Assembly: GCF_019969845.1 (NCBI RefSeq)
Contig: NZ_JAHXYR010000008.1
Coordinates: forward strand, 248,001-312,000
Length of the DNA: 64,000 nt
From: Sphingobacterium sp. GVS05A
Lineage (GTDB): Bacteria > Bacteroidota > Bacteroidia > Sphingobacteriales > Sphingobacteriaceae
Direction of reading: 5' to 3'
In this document: one piece after another, positions 34,140 through 42,586 of the stretch
How positions within the stretch are numbered: the stretch's first letter is position 1
Layout: the number at the start of each line of letters is the position of its first letter
Made by a program: the position numbers and the translations under genes
The notes under the pieces: model-generated
What the model saw: the letters and a program-made list of their open reading frames with translations, nothing else
Told to the model about the DNA's origin: nothing
Databases searched by the model: none

Positions 34140-36050
34140 ATGAGTAATTTATGGAAAGAAGGTTTGTCCATCAACAAACCTCGTTGGATAATTTTGCTGT
34201 TGGACATGATCATTGTCGTAACAGCTTTTTTTGTCAGTTATGTTCTTATATTCAAGCATCGGGGGGCGGTAGATATCGATGATATGGTCAGGCAGGCATT
34301 GCTTGTTTCGGTAGTCTATTTGATCTGGTTCTGCATCTTCGGCACATTTAAAGGAGTTGTTCACAAGACGGGTATTCGCGAATTGCAACGTATTGTTCTG
34401 GCTATTGGATTGGCCTATTTTTCTGCTGAACTCATTTGTAAAGGAATAGAGTGGTTGTATCCCTCCTATGATGACATGCTTCCTTTTTCGGATACACAAC
34501 TTCTTTTTCATGCGCTGATAGCAGGTTTTGGCATGACCTTTAGCCGGGTGCTTTATCGTGCACTGTATCATGAGCTGATGTGGGGGAATAAAGATAACCG
34601 TATTCCTGTTATCCTTTTTGGTGCGGGTAATATGGGAAATACCACCTTCCACTTTATCCATAATACTTCCCGCAACAAATACCGTATTGTGGCCATTATG
34701 GATGATAATCCACATCGTATAGGCAATCGTATTCAAGGTTTTAAAATCTATGATATAAATGACTTAAATAAGGATTTTGTATTAAGGCATGGCAAGGCCT
34801 CGGAAATTATTATTGCGGTAGATGACCGTAAACCGGAACGTTTAAATACAGTGTTTAAACTCGCCGAGCCGATTCCATTAATTGTTAAAATTATTCCAGA
34901 CACGGCCCGTCTATTGGCCGGCGAAGTAGCGACAAGACAAATCCGGAGTTTGCGTATAGAGGATCTGTTAGGCCGAAAGGCGATTGATCTGGACAATCCT
35001 ACTATTGCATCTGAGATGAAAGATCAGATTGTGCTGGTTACGGGAGGAGCAGGTTCGATCGGTGGTGAACTGGTACGCCAGCTCGCTCATACCGATCTAA
35101 AACAACTTATCGTGGTGGACCAGGCGGAATCAGCTTTATATGATATCCAGCAGGAGCTTAGTAACTCCATTCATTTTTCGCGGTGTACCTTTATCGTAGG
35201 AAACGTGCGAGACGAGTCGTTTATGGACACTTTGTTCCAAATTTATCATCCTACCTACGTATTCCATGCTGCAGCTTATAAACATGTACCCTTGATGGAG
35301 GCAAATCCTTATGAATCAATTTTAACAAATGTCTGGGGATCCTACAATGTGGCCTTGTTGGCTGATAAATACAATGTGTCCAAATTTGTAATGGTTTCGA
35401 CGGATAAGGCAGTAAATCCCACAAACGTAATGGGGGCTACCAAACGTGTTGCCGAAATTGCGATATCGACGATCAATATACATTCGAAGACTAATTTTAT
35501 TGTGACCCGCTTTGGCAATGTATTAGGCTCTAATGGCTCCGTAATCCCGTTGTTTGAGAAACAGATGCTCAAGGGAGGGCCATTGACAATTACCGATCCG
35601 AATATAACCCGCTATTTTATGACAATACCCGAAGCCTGTCAATTGGTACAGGAAGCTGCGGTAATGGGTAAAGGCGGAGAGATATTTGTTTTTGATATGG
35701 GCGAGCCTGTTAAGATTATAGACCTGGCCAAGCAAATGATCAGGCTCAAAGGATATAATTATCCCGAAGATATTGATATCAAAATTGTAGGTCTCCGTCC
35801 TGGAGAGAAAATCTTTGAAGAGCTTTTGGCTAATGGGGAGAATACCGAAAAGACCTATCATGATAAGATAATGATTGCTAAAGTCAATACGCCGGATTTG
35901 GAGTTGCAGAAAGCACGTGTAGAGCAATTATGTGCTCTTGCGAAAACGGCTGATCCAAATGAAGATAAAATGCGTCTGGTGCAGATGATTAAGGAAATAG
36001 TTCCTGAATATAGATCTCAAAACTCTCTTTTTGAAACATTGGATAAATAA
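34140..36050 (+). CDS. pglF: Membrane-bound UDP-GlcNAc 4,6-dehydratase, PglF/CapD-like
   Basis: 636 residues. Four N-terminal transmembrane helices (for example WIILLLDMIIVVTAFFVSYVLIF) are followed by a CoA-binding-like Rossmann domain (VILFGAGNMGNTTFHFI) near 160 and the catalytic SDR domain from about 297: IVLVTGGAGSIGGELVRQL, AAAYKHVPLMEANPYE, STDKAVNPTNVMGATKRVAE and RFGNVLGSNGSVIPLFEKQ. This is the PglF/WbpM/CapD architecture that makes UDP-2-acetamido-2,6-dideoxy-4-keto-hexose. It supplies the substrate for the PglE- and PglD-like enzymes encoded at 22-24 kb. The gene is a single unit outside the capsule operon, so it may serve several glycans, for example protein glycosylation. Confidence 0.92.
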   Translation: MSNLWKEGLSINKPRWIILLLDMIIVVTAFFVSYVLIFKHRGAVDIDDMVRQALLVSVVYLIWFCIFGTFKGVVHKTGIRELQRIVLAIGLAYFSAELICKGIEWLYPSYDDMLPFSDTQLLFHALIAGFGMTFSRVLYRALYHELMWGNKDNRIPVILFGAGNMGNTTFHFIHNTSRNKYRIVAIMDDNPHRIGNRIQGFKIYDINDLNKDFVLRHGKASEIIIAVDDRKPERLNTVFKLAEPIPLIVKIIPDTARLLAGEVATRQIRSLRIEDLLGRKAIDLDNPTIASEMKDQIVLVTGGAGSIGGELVRQLAHTDLKQLIVVDQAESALYDIQQELSNSIHFSRCTFIVGNVRDESFMDTLFQIYHPTYVFHAAAYKHVPLMEANPYESILTNVWGSYNVALLADKYNVSKFVMVSTDKAVNPTNVMGATKRVAEIAISTINIHSKTNFIVTRFGNVLGSNGSVIPLFEKQMLKGGPLTITDPNITRYFMTIPEACQLVQEAAVMGKGGEIFVFDMGEPVKIIDLAKQMIRLKGYNYPEDIDIKIVGLRPGEKIFEELLANGENTEKTYHDKIMIAKVNTPDLELQKARVEQLCALAKTADPNEDKMRLVQMIKEIVPEYRSQNSLFETLDK

Positions 36051-36143
36051 CAGGGATATATTCTTTATAATGGGCTGAATAAAAATTATCCGTACTTAAT
36101 AATTTATTGTTATCTTAGATTAACCGCAATAAATGAGTCGATT

Positions 36144-36764
36144 ATGATAAGATGTATCTTTTTATTAATTTGTGTTTTGGCCATAAATATAGGACTACAA
36201 GCACAGGAAAAATTTGATCCTGTAGCTTGGCAAGCTCCATATAGTCTTGATCTTGATGGCTGGGGTATAGAGCGGTTTCCGATTCCCATTGACTTTGCAC
36301 CTAAAATTCCTTACAAAGGTGTAGAGGATGTGCGTTTTACAACCGGATGGAGTAAGCCTGAGAGTGATGAATACTGGTCTTATGCTTTCTTGTGGTATGT
36401 CGAGGGGCAGCAAGCACCCGATGCAAAAACAATCGAAAATAATCTGGCGATGTACTTCGATGGACTTGTAAATCGTAACATCGAAAAGCGTGCCTTGCCA
36501 AAGGAGCTGATCAAGAAAACCAAAGCACAATTCAAGAAGTTGGACGAGCCCCAAGGCGAAGACGAATCGACCTTTACTGGAACCATACAAATGGTGGATT
36601 ACATGGCTAAAAAGCCAATGATCCTCCATGCGACTGTTCATTTAAAAAAATGTTCTGGCGCAGACCACACAATTATTTTTCACCAGTTTTCACCCCAGCA
36701 GCGAACCGCTCCTGTGTGGACAAAGCTAAATGGATTATGGGATAGCTTTCGTTGTGCCCAATAA
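36144..36764 (+). CDS. Secreted hypothetical protein
   Basis: 206 residues with a signal peptide (IFLLICVLAINIGLQAQ, cut after LQA). The mature part is rich in Trp and Pro (PVAWQAPYSLDLDGWGIERFPIPIDFAPKIPYKGVEDVRFTTGW) and contains a single Cys pair region near the end (KKCSGADH, FRCAQ). Periplasmic or outer-membrane associated. Family not recognised, although the pattern occurs in other Bacteroidetes hypothetical proteins. Possible weak promoter: TATCTTAG near 36112. Confidence 0.65.
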   Translation: MIRCIFLLICVLAINIGLQAQEKFDPVAWQAPYSLDLDGWGIERFPIPIDFAPKIPYKGVEDVRFTTGWSKPESDEYWSYAFLWYVEGQQAPDAKTIENNLAMYFDGLVNRNIEKRALPKELIKKTKAQFKKLDEPQGEDESTFTGTIQMVDYMAKKPMILHATVHLKKCSGADHTIIFHQFSPQQRTAPVWTKLNGLWDSFRCAQ

Positions 36765-37089
36765 ATCTGCAATGTTAATATCAAACTACTCCCTCCTAAA
36801 ATAAACTCAAAGTTGCCTTTTCCTTCTGGAATATGAAGGAGTACACCGAGGAATTGAACTGCTTCATCAATATACTTGCCGTAAAGGCCGAACTGTTCCT
36901 GTACAGTGTCTCTTTACTTTCTAATTTAAGGAAACCAGCCTGCTTTCGCCATAAAATTTAAGTGAAAAGGGGAGTATTTTATAAATATTAATGCAACTGT
37001 ATTGCTTTTGTGTGTGATTGTTATATTTGCATCTGTGTTGCATTCGTGTTTACCAAACAAAAAGATTTTAATCCTTTCTCATTGGCAGT
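36765..37089. other. Intergenic region with a possible 42-codon ORF
   Basis: The frame 36833-36961 (+) could encode MKEYTEELNCFINILAVKAE and a short tail. It has no recognised homology and no clear ribosome binding site, so I do not call it a gene. The right end holds the promoter of the next gene. Confidence 0.4.
37001..37029 (+). promoter_or_regulatory. Bacteroidetes-type promoter of the DUF4625-like lipoprotein gene
   Basis: ATTG at 37001-37004, a 17-base spacer and TATATTTG at 37022-37029. The expected start of transcription near 37036 lies upstream of both candidate start codons (37090 and 37126). Confidence 0.5.
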
Positions 37090-38034
37090 ATGAATAAAAC
37101 AGCAAAACGAATAAAACCAAAACATATGACCAAGTCAGTAAAAATTCTTCTCGCAATCATGCTCATCGCTGGACTATTTGTTTCTTGCAAGAAAGATAAA
37201 CAAGAGCCCGAAATTAGTCAGCCGACAGCTGAAAATGTGGAAATCGGTTATGCAAATAATAAGCAGGCGATTAGAGGCCGCGATTTTCATTTTAATGCAG
37301 ATCTCCTTGCCGGAGATAAAATAGAATCTGTTCAGGTCAAGATTTTGCCAAAGGCCGGACAGAGCTATACCTCACCATGGAAAATGGAAATCGCCTGGGA
37401 TGAGTTTAAAGGATTAAAAAATGCCAATGTACATAAACATTTTACCATTTCACAGGAAGCACCCGAGGGAAGATATGATTTCCTTTTCGTTGTAAACGAT
37501 GTAAATGGATCGAAGCTGGAGCTAAAAGAAGATTTTCAGATCTTCGATGCTGCTAATATGCCTGTCGATCCAGTCGTGGACCGTGATATCTTTTCCCGAA
37601 ACGATGATATGGTTTACTATATGGGTACCTATGTTGAGACCCCGATAGTATTCAAAAAAGGGGATAAGTTTACAGCTCGAGCGCAGATTAAACAAATACA
37701 GGGTGACGGCATCTTATATACAGCATTGATTAAACGGACATTGAATCATTTCCCTGAAACCGTTGATAAGCTGGATCTCACGAAAGCCATAATTATTTCC
37801 AAAGTGGAGCATAAAGATCTTGGGCCAGCATCTAAAGTTAACACGTATAAGCTGGCAAATGGTGCCATAACTGGTGATGATATTATTATCGGGGCGGAAA
37901 AGGACGGTTTGGGCAATCAGATCACTGGCGACCGACAATGGCAATCTGGTCAGTATAATCTCGTCATTCTATATAAGAACACAACGTTTAACATGAGTAC
38001 CTTCAAGACGATCCCAATTACCATAACGTATTAA
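37090..38034 (+). CDS. DUF4625-like lipoprotein
   Basis: 314 residues as the longest frame; the signal peptide proper begins at MTKSVKILLAIMLIAGLFVSCKKDK, so ATG 37126 is an equally good start. The lipobox FVSC precedes a mature domain with EIGYANNKQAIRGRDFHFNADLLAGDKIESVQVKI and YDFLFVVNDVNGSKLELKEDFQIF, an Ig-like pattern seen in DUF4625 proteins that often accompany heme or copper-related outer-membrane proteins. A second domain follows (residues 165-314). Single transcription unit with own promoter and terminator. Confidence 0.75.
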   Translation: MNKTAKRIKPKHMTKSVKILLAIMLIAGLFVSCKKDKQEPEISQPTAENVEIGYANNKQAIRGRDFHFNADLLAGDKIESVQVKILPKAGQSYTSPWKMEIAWDEFKGLKNANVHKHFTISQEAPEGRYDFLFVVNDVNGSKLELKEDFQIFDAANMPVDPVVDRDIFSRNDDMVYYMGTYVETPIVFKKGDKFTARAQIKQIQGDGILYTALIKRTLNHFPETVDKLDLTKAIIISKVEHKDLGPASKVNTYKLANGAITGDDIIIGAEKDGLGNQITGDRQWQSGQYNLVILYKNTTFNMSTFKTIPITITY

Positions 38035-38054
38035 AATATTCGATTTAGACATAT

Positions 38055-38087
38055 AGACCCTATCCCTTTTGAGGGTAGGGTCTTTTT
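38055..38087 (+). terminator. Intrinsic terminator after the DUF4625-like gene
   Basis: AGACCCTA pairs with TAGGGTCT, with CCC/GGG continuing inside, followed by TTTTT at 38083-38087. Confidence 0.85.
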
Positions 38088-38228
38088 GGGCATAAACATT
38101 ACCTTGGAAAACTCTGAGACGCCAAATAGCGTACTTGTTCATTGTAAGAGTATATTAAAAAGTTTCAACATCTCTTAAGGCTTGCTCCGATAGGAGGTAT
38201 ATTACAAATACATATTGTTAGGCCGAAC

Positions 38229-40094
38229 TTAAAGCTTTACAAATTTAAATTTCTGATTATTCCCAGTTCCTGCAGTCCAAATTTGAACTTTTGTTCCGTT
38301 GGAAGTATTTGAACTATAGATGTCTAAATAAGAGTTTGTCCCGACACTAGATTTCAGAGAAATATAATCATTTCCGCTATTCAACGGTGTCCATTTTTGG
38401 GATGAACCGCCATGGTACGTATAAACAATAATCTGTGTGCCATTACTCGCACTTCCACCTTGTACATCCAGTACTTTGGTGCTGTCAGCGGAAGATCTGA
38501 ATACAAAAGTACCGTCCGTCTGTTTCCTTGCGATAAACTTTTGATTGTTTGAAGCTGGGATATTCTTTGACCACAGCGATACGAGTGTGCCATTTGACGG
38601 TACACTGTTGTTCACGTCGATCACACTGGAGTTGTTTAGAGCAGTTACAATTTGATAGATCGCGCCATTTTCTAATATCGGCCTTTCACTATCGGTGAAT
38701 AAGGAGGGATCAACAACGGGCTTAGGCAGGTTGAGATTTGCTATTTCAGTATATATTGTTGGATAATTAAAACCCCATTTTTTAAAGAAAACTGTTAGAT
38801 CGTAACCCGATATTTCGCATGCCTTACGCATAAAATATTGATGTTTAGCTGCTGCATTTGCCAGCGTTGGTTTTTCCTGTCTTACGATTTTATGTAAGTT
38901 ATGATAAAAAGTATCACCAAAGGCATATTTCAATTGGATCAACATTGCAGATCCTAGATATCGGCTTCCTTGCACCCCGCCATCTCCCCATATCGTACTA
39001 TAATCCCTTTCGGCATCCGGTTTATTGAAATAAGCAGCTACGCGTGTCCAGATCGTTGCCCAAGCGCCATCACGACCGATTTTATTAGCGGGTAATCCCA
39101 AGTTAATATTTGCTGCTACAGCATAAAAATCAGCCATGATCTCGGCATGCCAGTCCCATTTTTGCTGGTGCATATGTCCTGACTCATGTTTCTGAAACCA
39201 ATAGACATAGCCATCTGTCTCAAAAAAGTTTGACACGTAGGAATATCCAGTTGAATAGTTACCGGCAAGTGCTCCGGCAAATGCAGGTTCCATGATTGTC
39301 ATGGTATGTGGAATGGGATAGGGCTGATGTATAGCTGAAGAACCATCCAGACCGCTCAAACGCTCTTCAGCATCCCAGGCCTGATCAATTTTTTGAATGA
39401 TGTTGTTGTTATTTTGATTACTAAAGGTATTATTACTTCTGGGCATCACTAAAAAGACATTCTGTCCGACAAAAAGAAGATCTTGTACGGCAGTATCAGC
39501 GGCTGCAATAGTTGCGGAAAATGCAGATTGAACCGTACGGTTTTTTATATACGTCGGAGTCTTTCTAATGTTTGCCGAAAAGGTAAGCTTTGAAGTACTC
39601 GAAGGTGTATTTGCGGTTCCATATCTTATCCATAAAGATCCTCTTTTAGTAGCAATGATCGTATTGTTCCCTTCCTGTAGCTGTACTTCTTGTGGAGAGG
39701 AGTCTTTTCCTAGCCTTTTGTAGGTGCCGACAAGTAATTTGGGTAAAGTGGCGCCTGTTGTTTTTTGAACATTAATTTTCAAGGTATCACCTGGCTTGGC
39801 ATAAAAACCTGTCGGCAAATAATCAGAAGGTAAGAATGATAGCGCTAACCGATCTTTAGCTGTTGCAGCTGCCGGATATTCCGAAAAGATTTGGGTATCC
39901 TGACCGAGCGAATCGATTTGGTAATATGGATTTGTCGGTACGCTACCGTTGTTCAGGTCAACGACGGTAGCTTTCTTATTTGCTGACATGGCTGAATCCA
40001 AAGAATCTAAATTTTCTTTCTTACAGGCACTGACTGCAAGGAGACAGACGGTGAGGCTATAAAAGAGCCTTTTGGTTAATTTAATTGAAGTCAT
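38229..40094 (-). CDS. M60-family metallopeptidase with C-terminal ricin-type lectin domain, lipoprotein
   Basis: 621 residues. Lipoprotein signal FYSLTVCLLAVSACKKEN (Cys about 24). The middle carries the M60/enhancin zinc motif: FQKHESGHMHQQ followed by WHAEIMADF, that is HExxH with a Glu ligand 11 residues after the second His. The C-terminal 150 residues are a ricin B beta-trefoil with repeated I/V-x-V, SNGT and QKW/QKF signatures (SQKWTPLNSG, NNQKFKFVKL). M60 enzymes cleave O-glycosylated, mucin-like proteins, and the lectin would bind the glycan. Anchored at the outer membrane or exported. Single gene. Confidence 0.9.
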   Translation of the reverse strand: MTSIKLTKRLFYSLTVCLLAVSACKKENLDSLDSAMSANKKATVVDLNNGSVPTNPYYQIDSLGQDTQIFSEYPAAATAKDRLALSFLPSDYLPTGFYAKPGDTLKINVQKTTGATLPKLLVGTYKRLGKDSSPQEVQLQEGNNTIIATKRGSLWIRYGTANTPSSTSKLTFSANIRKTPTYIKNRTVQSAFSATIAAADTAVQDLLFVGQNVFLVMPRSNNTFSNQNNNNIIQKIDQAWDAEERLSGLDGSSAIHQPYPIPHTMTIMEPAFAGALAGNYSTGYSYVSNFFETDGYVYWFQKHESGHMHQQKWDWHAEIMADFYAVAANINLGLPANKIGRDGAWATIWTRVAAYFNKPDAERDYSTIWGDGGVQGSRYLGSAMLIQLKYAFGDTFYHNLHKIVRQEKPTLANAAAKHQYFMRKACEISGYDLTVFFKKWGFNYPTIYTEIANLNLPKPVVDPSLFTDSERPILENGAIYQIVTALNNSSVIDVNNSVPSNGTLVSLWSKNIPASNNQKFIARKQTDGTFVFRSSADSTKVLDVQGGSASNGTQIIVYTYHGGSSQKWTPLNSGNDYISLKSSVGTNSYLDIYSSNTSNGTKVQIWTAGTGNNQKFKFVKL

Positions 40095-40527
40095 AATTTT
40101 TAGTTTATAAGGTTTAAGTTATGATAATTTCATTTGAAATTAAATAAATGCTTGAAAGCGAGTGCGTTTGTAAAACGTTTTTCTGGCTTTATAGTTGATT
40201 TAAATCGATTGTTTAATTTTTTCTTTTTACATCTGAACCCTAGGTATCGTAAGATGTATTGCGTCTTTTTAAAAAAGAAGTATATTCAGAGAAAGGGCTA
40301 GCCAATTGACGGTTTATTGGATTTATGAAGTAGTGGTCAGTTATATGTTCAGTCTACATGAAAAGTATTAATTTTCTGACGTATCATTTTATTGGTATAA
40401 CTTCAAATCATAAAATTCACTATATTTAATTGGTTAATAGCCAGCGTTTAGTAGCGTTCGGCTGTGTGGTACGGATCTTTGAATATTTCCCAATTTTAAT
40501 TTTTATTAAATAGAAAATAAGAACACC
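40095..40527. other. Intergenic region, no gene seen
   Basis: Divergent promoter region between the M60 peptidase and the DinB-family gene. No frame of useful length, no RNA-like structure and no confident -7 box (best TGGATCTTTG-like match near 40470). Confidence 0.5.
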
Positions 40528-41028
40528 ATGAGTCTAAAAACATCCATTACAAACAGTGTTGATTACAACATTTGGGTCAGCGAACAGTTGGTTGCTTGGC
40601 TGAGGAGCTATCCTGAGGAGTTGCTACAAACAGAATGTCGGTCGAGTTTCAGTAGTATTGCAAAAACGCTCAAGCACATTAGCGATACACAGTTGTATTG
40701 GTCATCGATGATCCGTGAGACGGCGACGCCAAGCTTTGATTATATCGCTACATCGGTGGACATTGAAACTGAAATGAACAACATCGTTAACGAAGCCAAA
40801 CTTCTAGCTGCCTACGTAAAGGAAAATAGTGAAGCAATGAACGAGCCCCATCTCATCGAATCACAATGGTTTTCTTCTAATTTTCCCAAGTATGAATACC
40901 TCCAGCATTTGATTATCCATACGACCTATCACCGCGGTCAGATAGTTACCATAGGGCATCATGTAGGTGTTCTCAAAGCGCCTATGCTGGACTATAATTT
41001 CTGGAATGTGATGCGGCAGCAGCAATAG
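40528..41028 (+). CDS. DinB family protein
   Basis: 166-residue four-helix DinB/YfiT-like protein. The three metal-binding histidines of the fold are seen: one in SSIAKTLKHISDTQLYW near 50 and two in HLIIHTTYHRGQIVTIGHHVG near 130-140 (the H-x3-H pattern). Functions in this superfamily include thiol transferases and metal-dependent hydrolases. The role here is unknown. It may be cotranscribed with the next gene (48 bases downstream). Confidence 0.85.
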   Translation: MSLKTSITNSVDYNIWVSEQLVAWLRSYPEELLQTECRSSFSSIAKTLKHISDTQLYWSSMIRETATPSFDYIATSVDIETEMNNIVNEAKLLAAYVKENSEAMNEPHLIESQWFSSNFPKYEYLQHLIIHTTYHRGQIVTIGHHVGVLKAPMLDYNFWNVMRQQQ

Positions 41029-41075
41029 GGTGTAATATCCTTCGGAACGTGTTTGGAGGTATAACGGAAATAACT

Positions 41076-41543
41076 ATGAAGCTAATAGACATAAATAATA
41101 AATACATTGGACTTTGGAAGGGCAACCATAGGTTGATCCTAAGCTGGTTGCCCGATCCTAACTTTGATTCGATATCAAACTTAGCTATAAAAGCCGTTGC
41201 TAACAACAAATTTCTAATGTTTACTTATGATTGGTATCATGAAGGTGTAGCGCAAGAAGGGATGCTATTAATGGGTAACAACAATAAACAATCCGAAGTT
41301 ACGGCATCATGGGTTGACTCATGGGGTATGGATGGAAAGATCATGAATTGTTATGGTACAATGAATGAGGCGGGAGATATCTCCTTAAGAGGTTCTTATG
41401 AAGTGACCGATAATCCCGATTGGGGTTGGCGAATTGATATTCCGTTACCCACTGATCATACCCTTCAGATAAAAATGTACAATGTTTCGCCAGATGGTGA
41501 AGAAACTTTAGCGATTGATGCAAATAACACGTCTGTTAGCTAG
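41076..41543 (+). CDS. Hypothetical cytoplasmic protein (DUF1579-like pattern)
   Basis: 155 residues from ATG 41076; a GTG at 41049 would extend the frame without support. No signal peptide. The beta-rich sequence (YIGLWKGNHRLILSWLPD, GVAQEGMLLMGNNN, ASWVDSWGMDGKIMNCYGTM, LRGSYEV, GWRIDIPLP) resembles DUF1579-type lipocalin-like barrels. The assignment is tentative. Confidence 0.6.
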   Translation: MKLIDINNKYIGLWKGNHRLILSWLPDPNFDSISNLAIKAVANNKFLMFTYDWYHEGVAQEGMLLMGNNNKQSEVTASWVDSWGMDGKIMNCYGTMNEAGDISLRGSYEVTDNPDWGWRIDIPLPTDHTLQIKMYNVSPDGEETLAIDANNTSVS

Positions 41544-41557
41544 ACAATGAATTTGCC

Positions 41558-41707
41558 TTATCTGGCTAAAAAAATAGGAAATAAAATGGAAACACGTTCC
41601 AAGGCGGATCCATCTGTCGTAATGACTTTACCGGTAACGATTTTTTGAGCCAGGGCGACTCCATAGGTACTCAGCAAGCTTACTAGTATGAGTATACATC
41701 TTTTCAT
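41558..41707 (-). pseudogene. Stub of a TonB-dependent receptor (signal peptide plus start of the carboxypeptidase-regulatory-like domain)
   Basis: The - strand from ATG 41707 encodes a signal peptide RCILILVSLLSTYGVALAQ, then KIVTGKVITTDGSALERVSI and an immediate stop. VxGKVxxxDGxxLxxVSI is the usual first strand pair of the carboxypeptidase-regulatory-like domain at the N terminus of SusC/TonB receptors. The rest of the receptor is absent, so this is the 5' end of a gene lost by deletion. It could instead be a short secreted peptide. Confidence 0.5.
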
Positions 41708-41788
41708 ACTGCAAAGGCATTAAATATCGTCCGGTATTTTGTGCTGGGACTTGGGATCATCGAATCGGTCATAAACGAAGACGATCAG

Positions 41789-41884
41789 ATGATAAGTGAA
41801 GGGGAGAAGGATGAAATAGGACCGGCTAGGGGAACAGGCCAAAGATATGCAAAGGGTAAGCCCCGCAGAGAAAGGAGCGATTGA
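41789..41884 (+). CDS. Putative small charged ORF (31 residues)
   Basis: MISEGEKDEIGPARGTGQRY and a basic tail KGKPRRERSD. Its stop overlaps the start of the next small ORF (TGATG), a sign of translational coupling. The same frame is open further upstream to a GTG near 41738. No homology recognised. Weakly supported. Confidence 0.3.
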   Translation: MISEGEKDEIGPARGTGQRYAKGKPRRERSD

Positions 41885-42048
41885 TGAAACTTAGTGATAT
41901 GCGGTTGTCGGCAATTGGTGGCACACTCTGCGGTATCTGGGCGTCTTTTTCAGTAGGCGACCTGCTTAACGGCGCATTGACAGCATTGGTCGGAACGCTT
42001 GTGAGCTTCTTATTAAGCTGTCTCTTAAATCGGATATTTAAGCGTTAA
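41884..42048 (+). CDS. Small membrane protein (54 residues)
   Basis: MKLSDMRLSAIGGTLCGIWA followed by a second hydrophobic segment (ALTALVGTLVSFLLSCLL) and a basic end NRIFKR. An AAAGGAGCG sequence about 8 bases upstream resembles a ribosome binding site. Two short hydrophobic helices suggest a hairpin membrane peptide. Function unknown. Confidence 0.5.
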   Translation: MKLSDMRLSAIGGTLCGIWASFSVGDLLNGALTALVGTLVSFLLSCLLNRIFKR

Positions 42049-42161
42049 TAATAAAATGAATGCAAATGCGCTGCTTACGTAATTTAACATTTTATAACAA
42101 TTTCTTTTAAACGATTCCTGCTGCGGGCTGTTCTATTTATAAACAACGAAAGGAAAATATT

Positions 42162-42347
42162 ATGAGCGAATTAACTTGGAAAGGCCGTTGGAATGAGATT
42201 AAAGGCAAAGTAAAGCAGCAGTATGCAGATCTTACGGATGATGATTTATTGTATGCAGAAGGCAAAGAGGATGAATTGGTCGGTAAACTTCAGAAGAAGA
42301 CTGGAAAAACACAGGATGAGGTGAATAGTTGGCTGAACGGATTGTAG
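42162..42347 (+). CDS. CsbD family stress-related protein
   Basis: 61 residues matching the CsbD family closely: LTWKGRWNEIKGKVKQQYADLTDDDLLYAEGKEDELVGKLQKKTG. The family is induced by general stress in many bacteria, function unknown. AAAGGAAAA 7 bases before the ATG. Own terminator at 42379. Confidence 0.92.
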   Translation: MSELTWKGRWNEIKGKVKQQYADLTDDDLLYAEGKEDELVGKLQKKTGKTQDEVNSWLNGL

Positions 42348-42378
42348 AAATAAGTGTTTTTTGTGATAATAGGAAAAG

Positions 42379-42409
42379 CGGATAGCAGTAATGTTATCCG
42401 TTTTTTTTT
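42379..42409 (+). terminator. Intrinsic terminator after csbD
   Basis: CGGATA (42379-42384) pairs with TATCCG (42395-42400), with further weak pairing inside, followed by nine T residues. Confidence 0.85.
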
Positions 42410-42586
42410 GAAATAAGCCTGGATAGGTAAAATGTTTTGATGTTGCTATTTCAGTAATTCTGTATTGCGGGTAATAGCATGTAGATGTTCACGCAATATC
42501 TTTATCAAATAACGAGAAATGTCTCTGCTATTTAGGCCAAATTCGATAACTTTAATAGAGAACTTAAATATAATATCTAGTAAAGC

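Noticed and set aside
34149..34736. Long open frame on the - strand inside the pglF-like gene
   Set aside because: Antisense shadow of a gene with clear domain homology; the translation has no recognisable motif and is rich in His and Cys as expected for an antisense frame.
36833..36961. Possible 42-codon + strand ORF between the secreted protein and the DUF4625-like gene
   Set aside because: No ribosome binding site or homology recognised and the composition does not differ from noncoding sequence; kept only as a remark in the intergenic entry.
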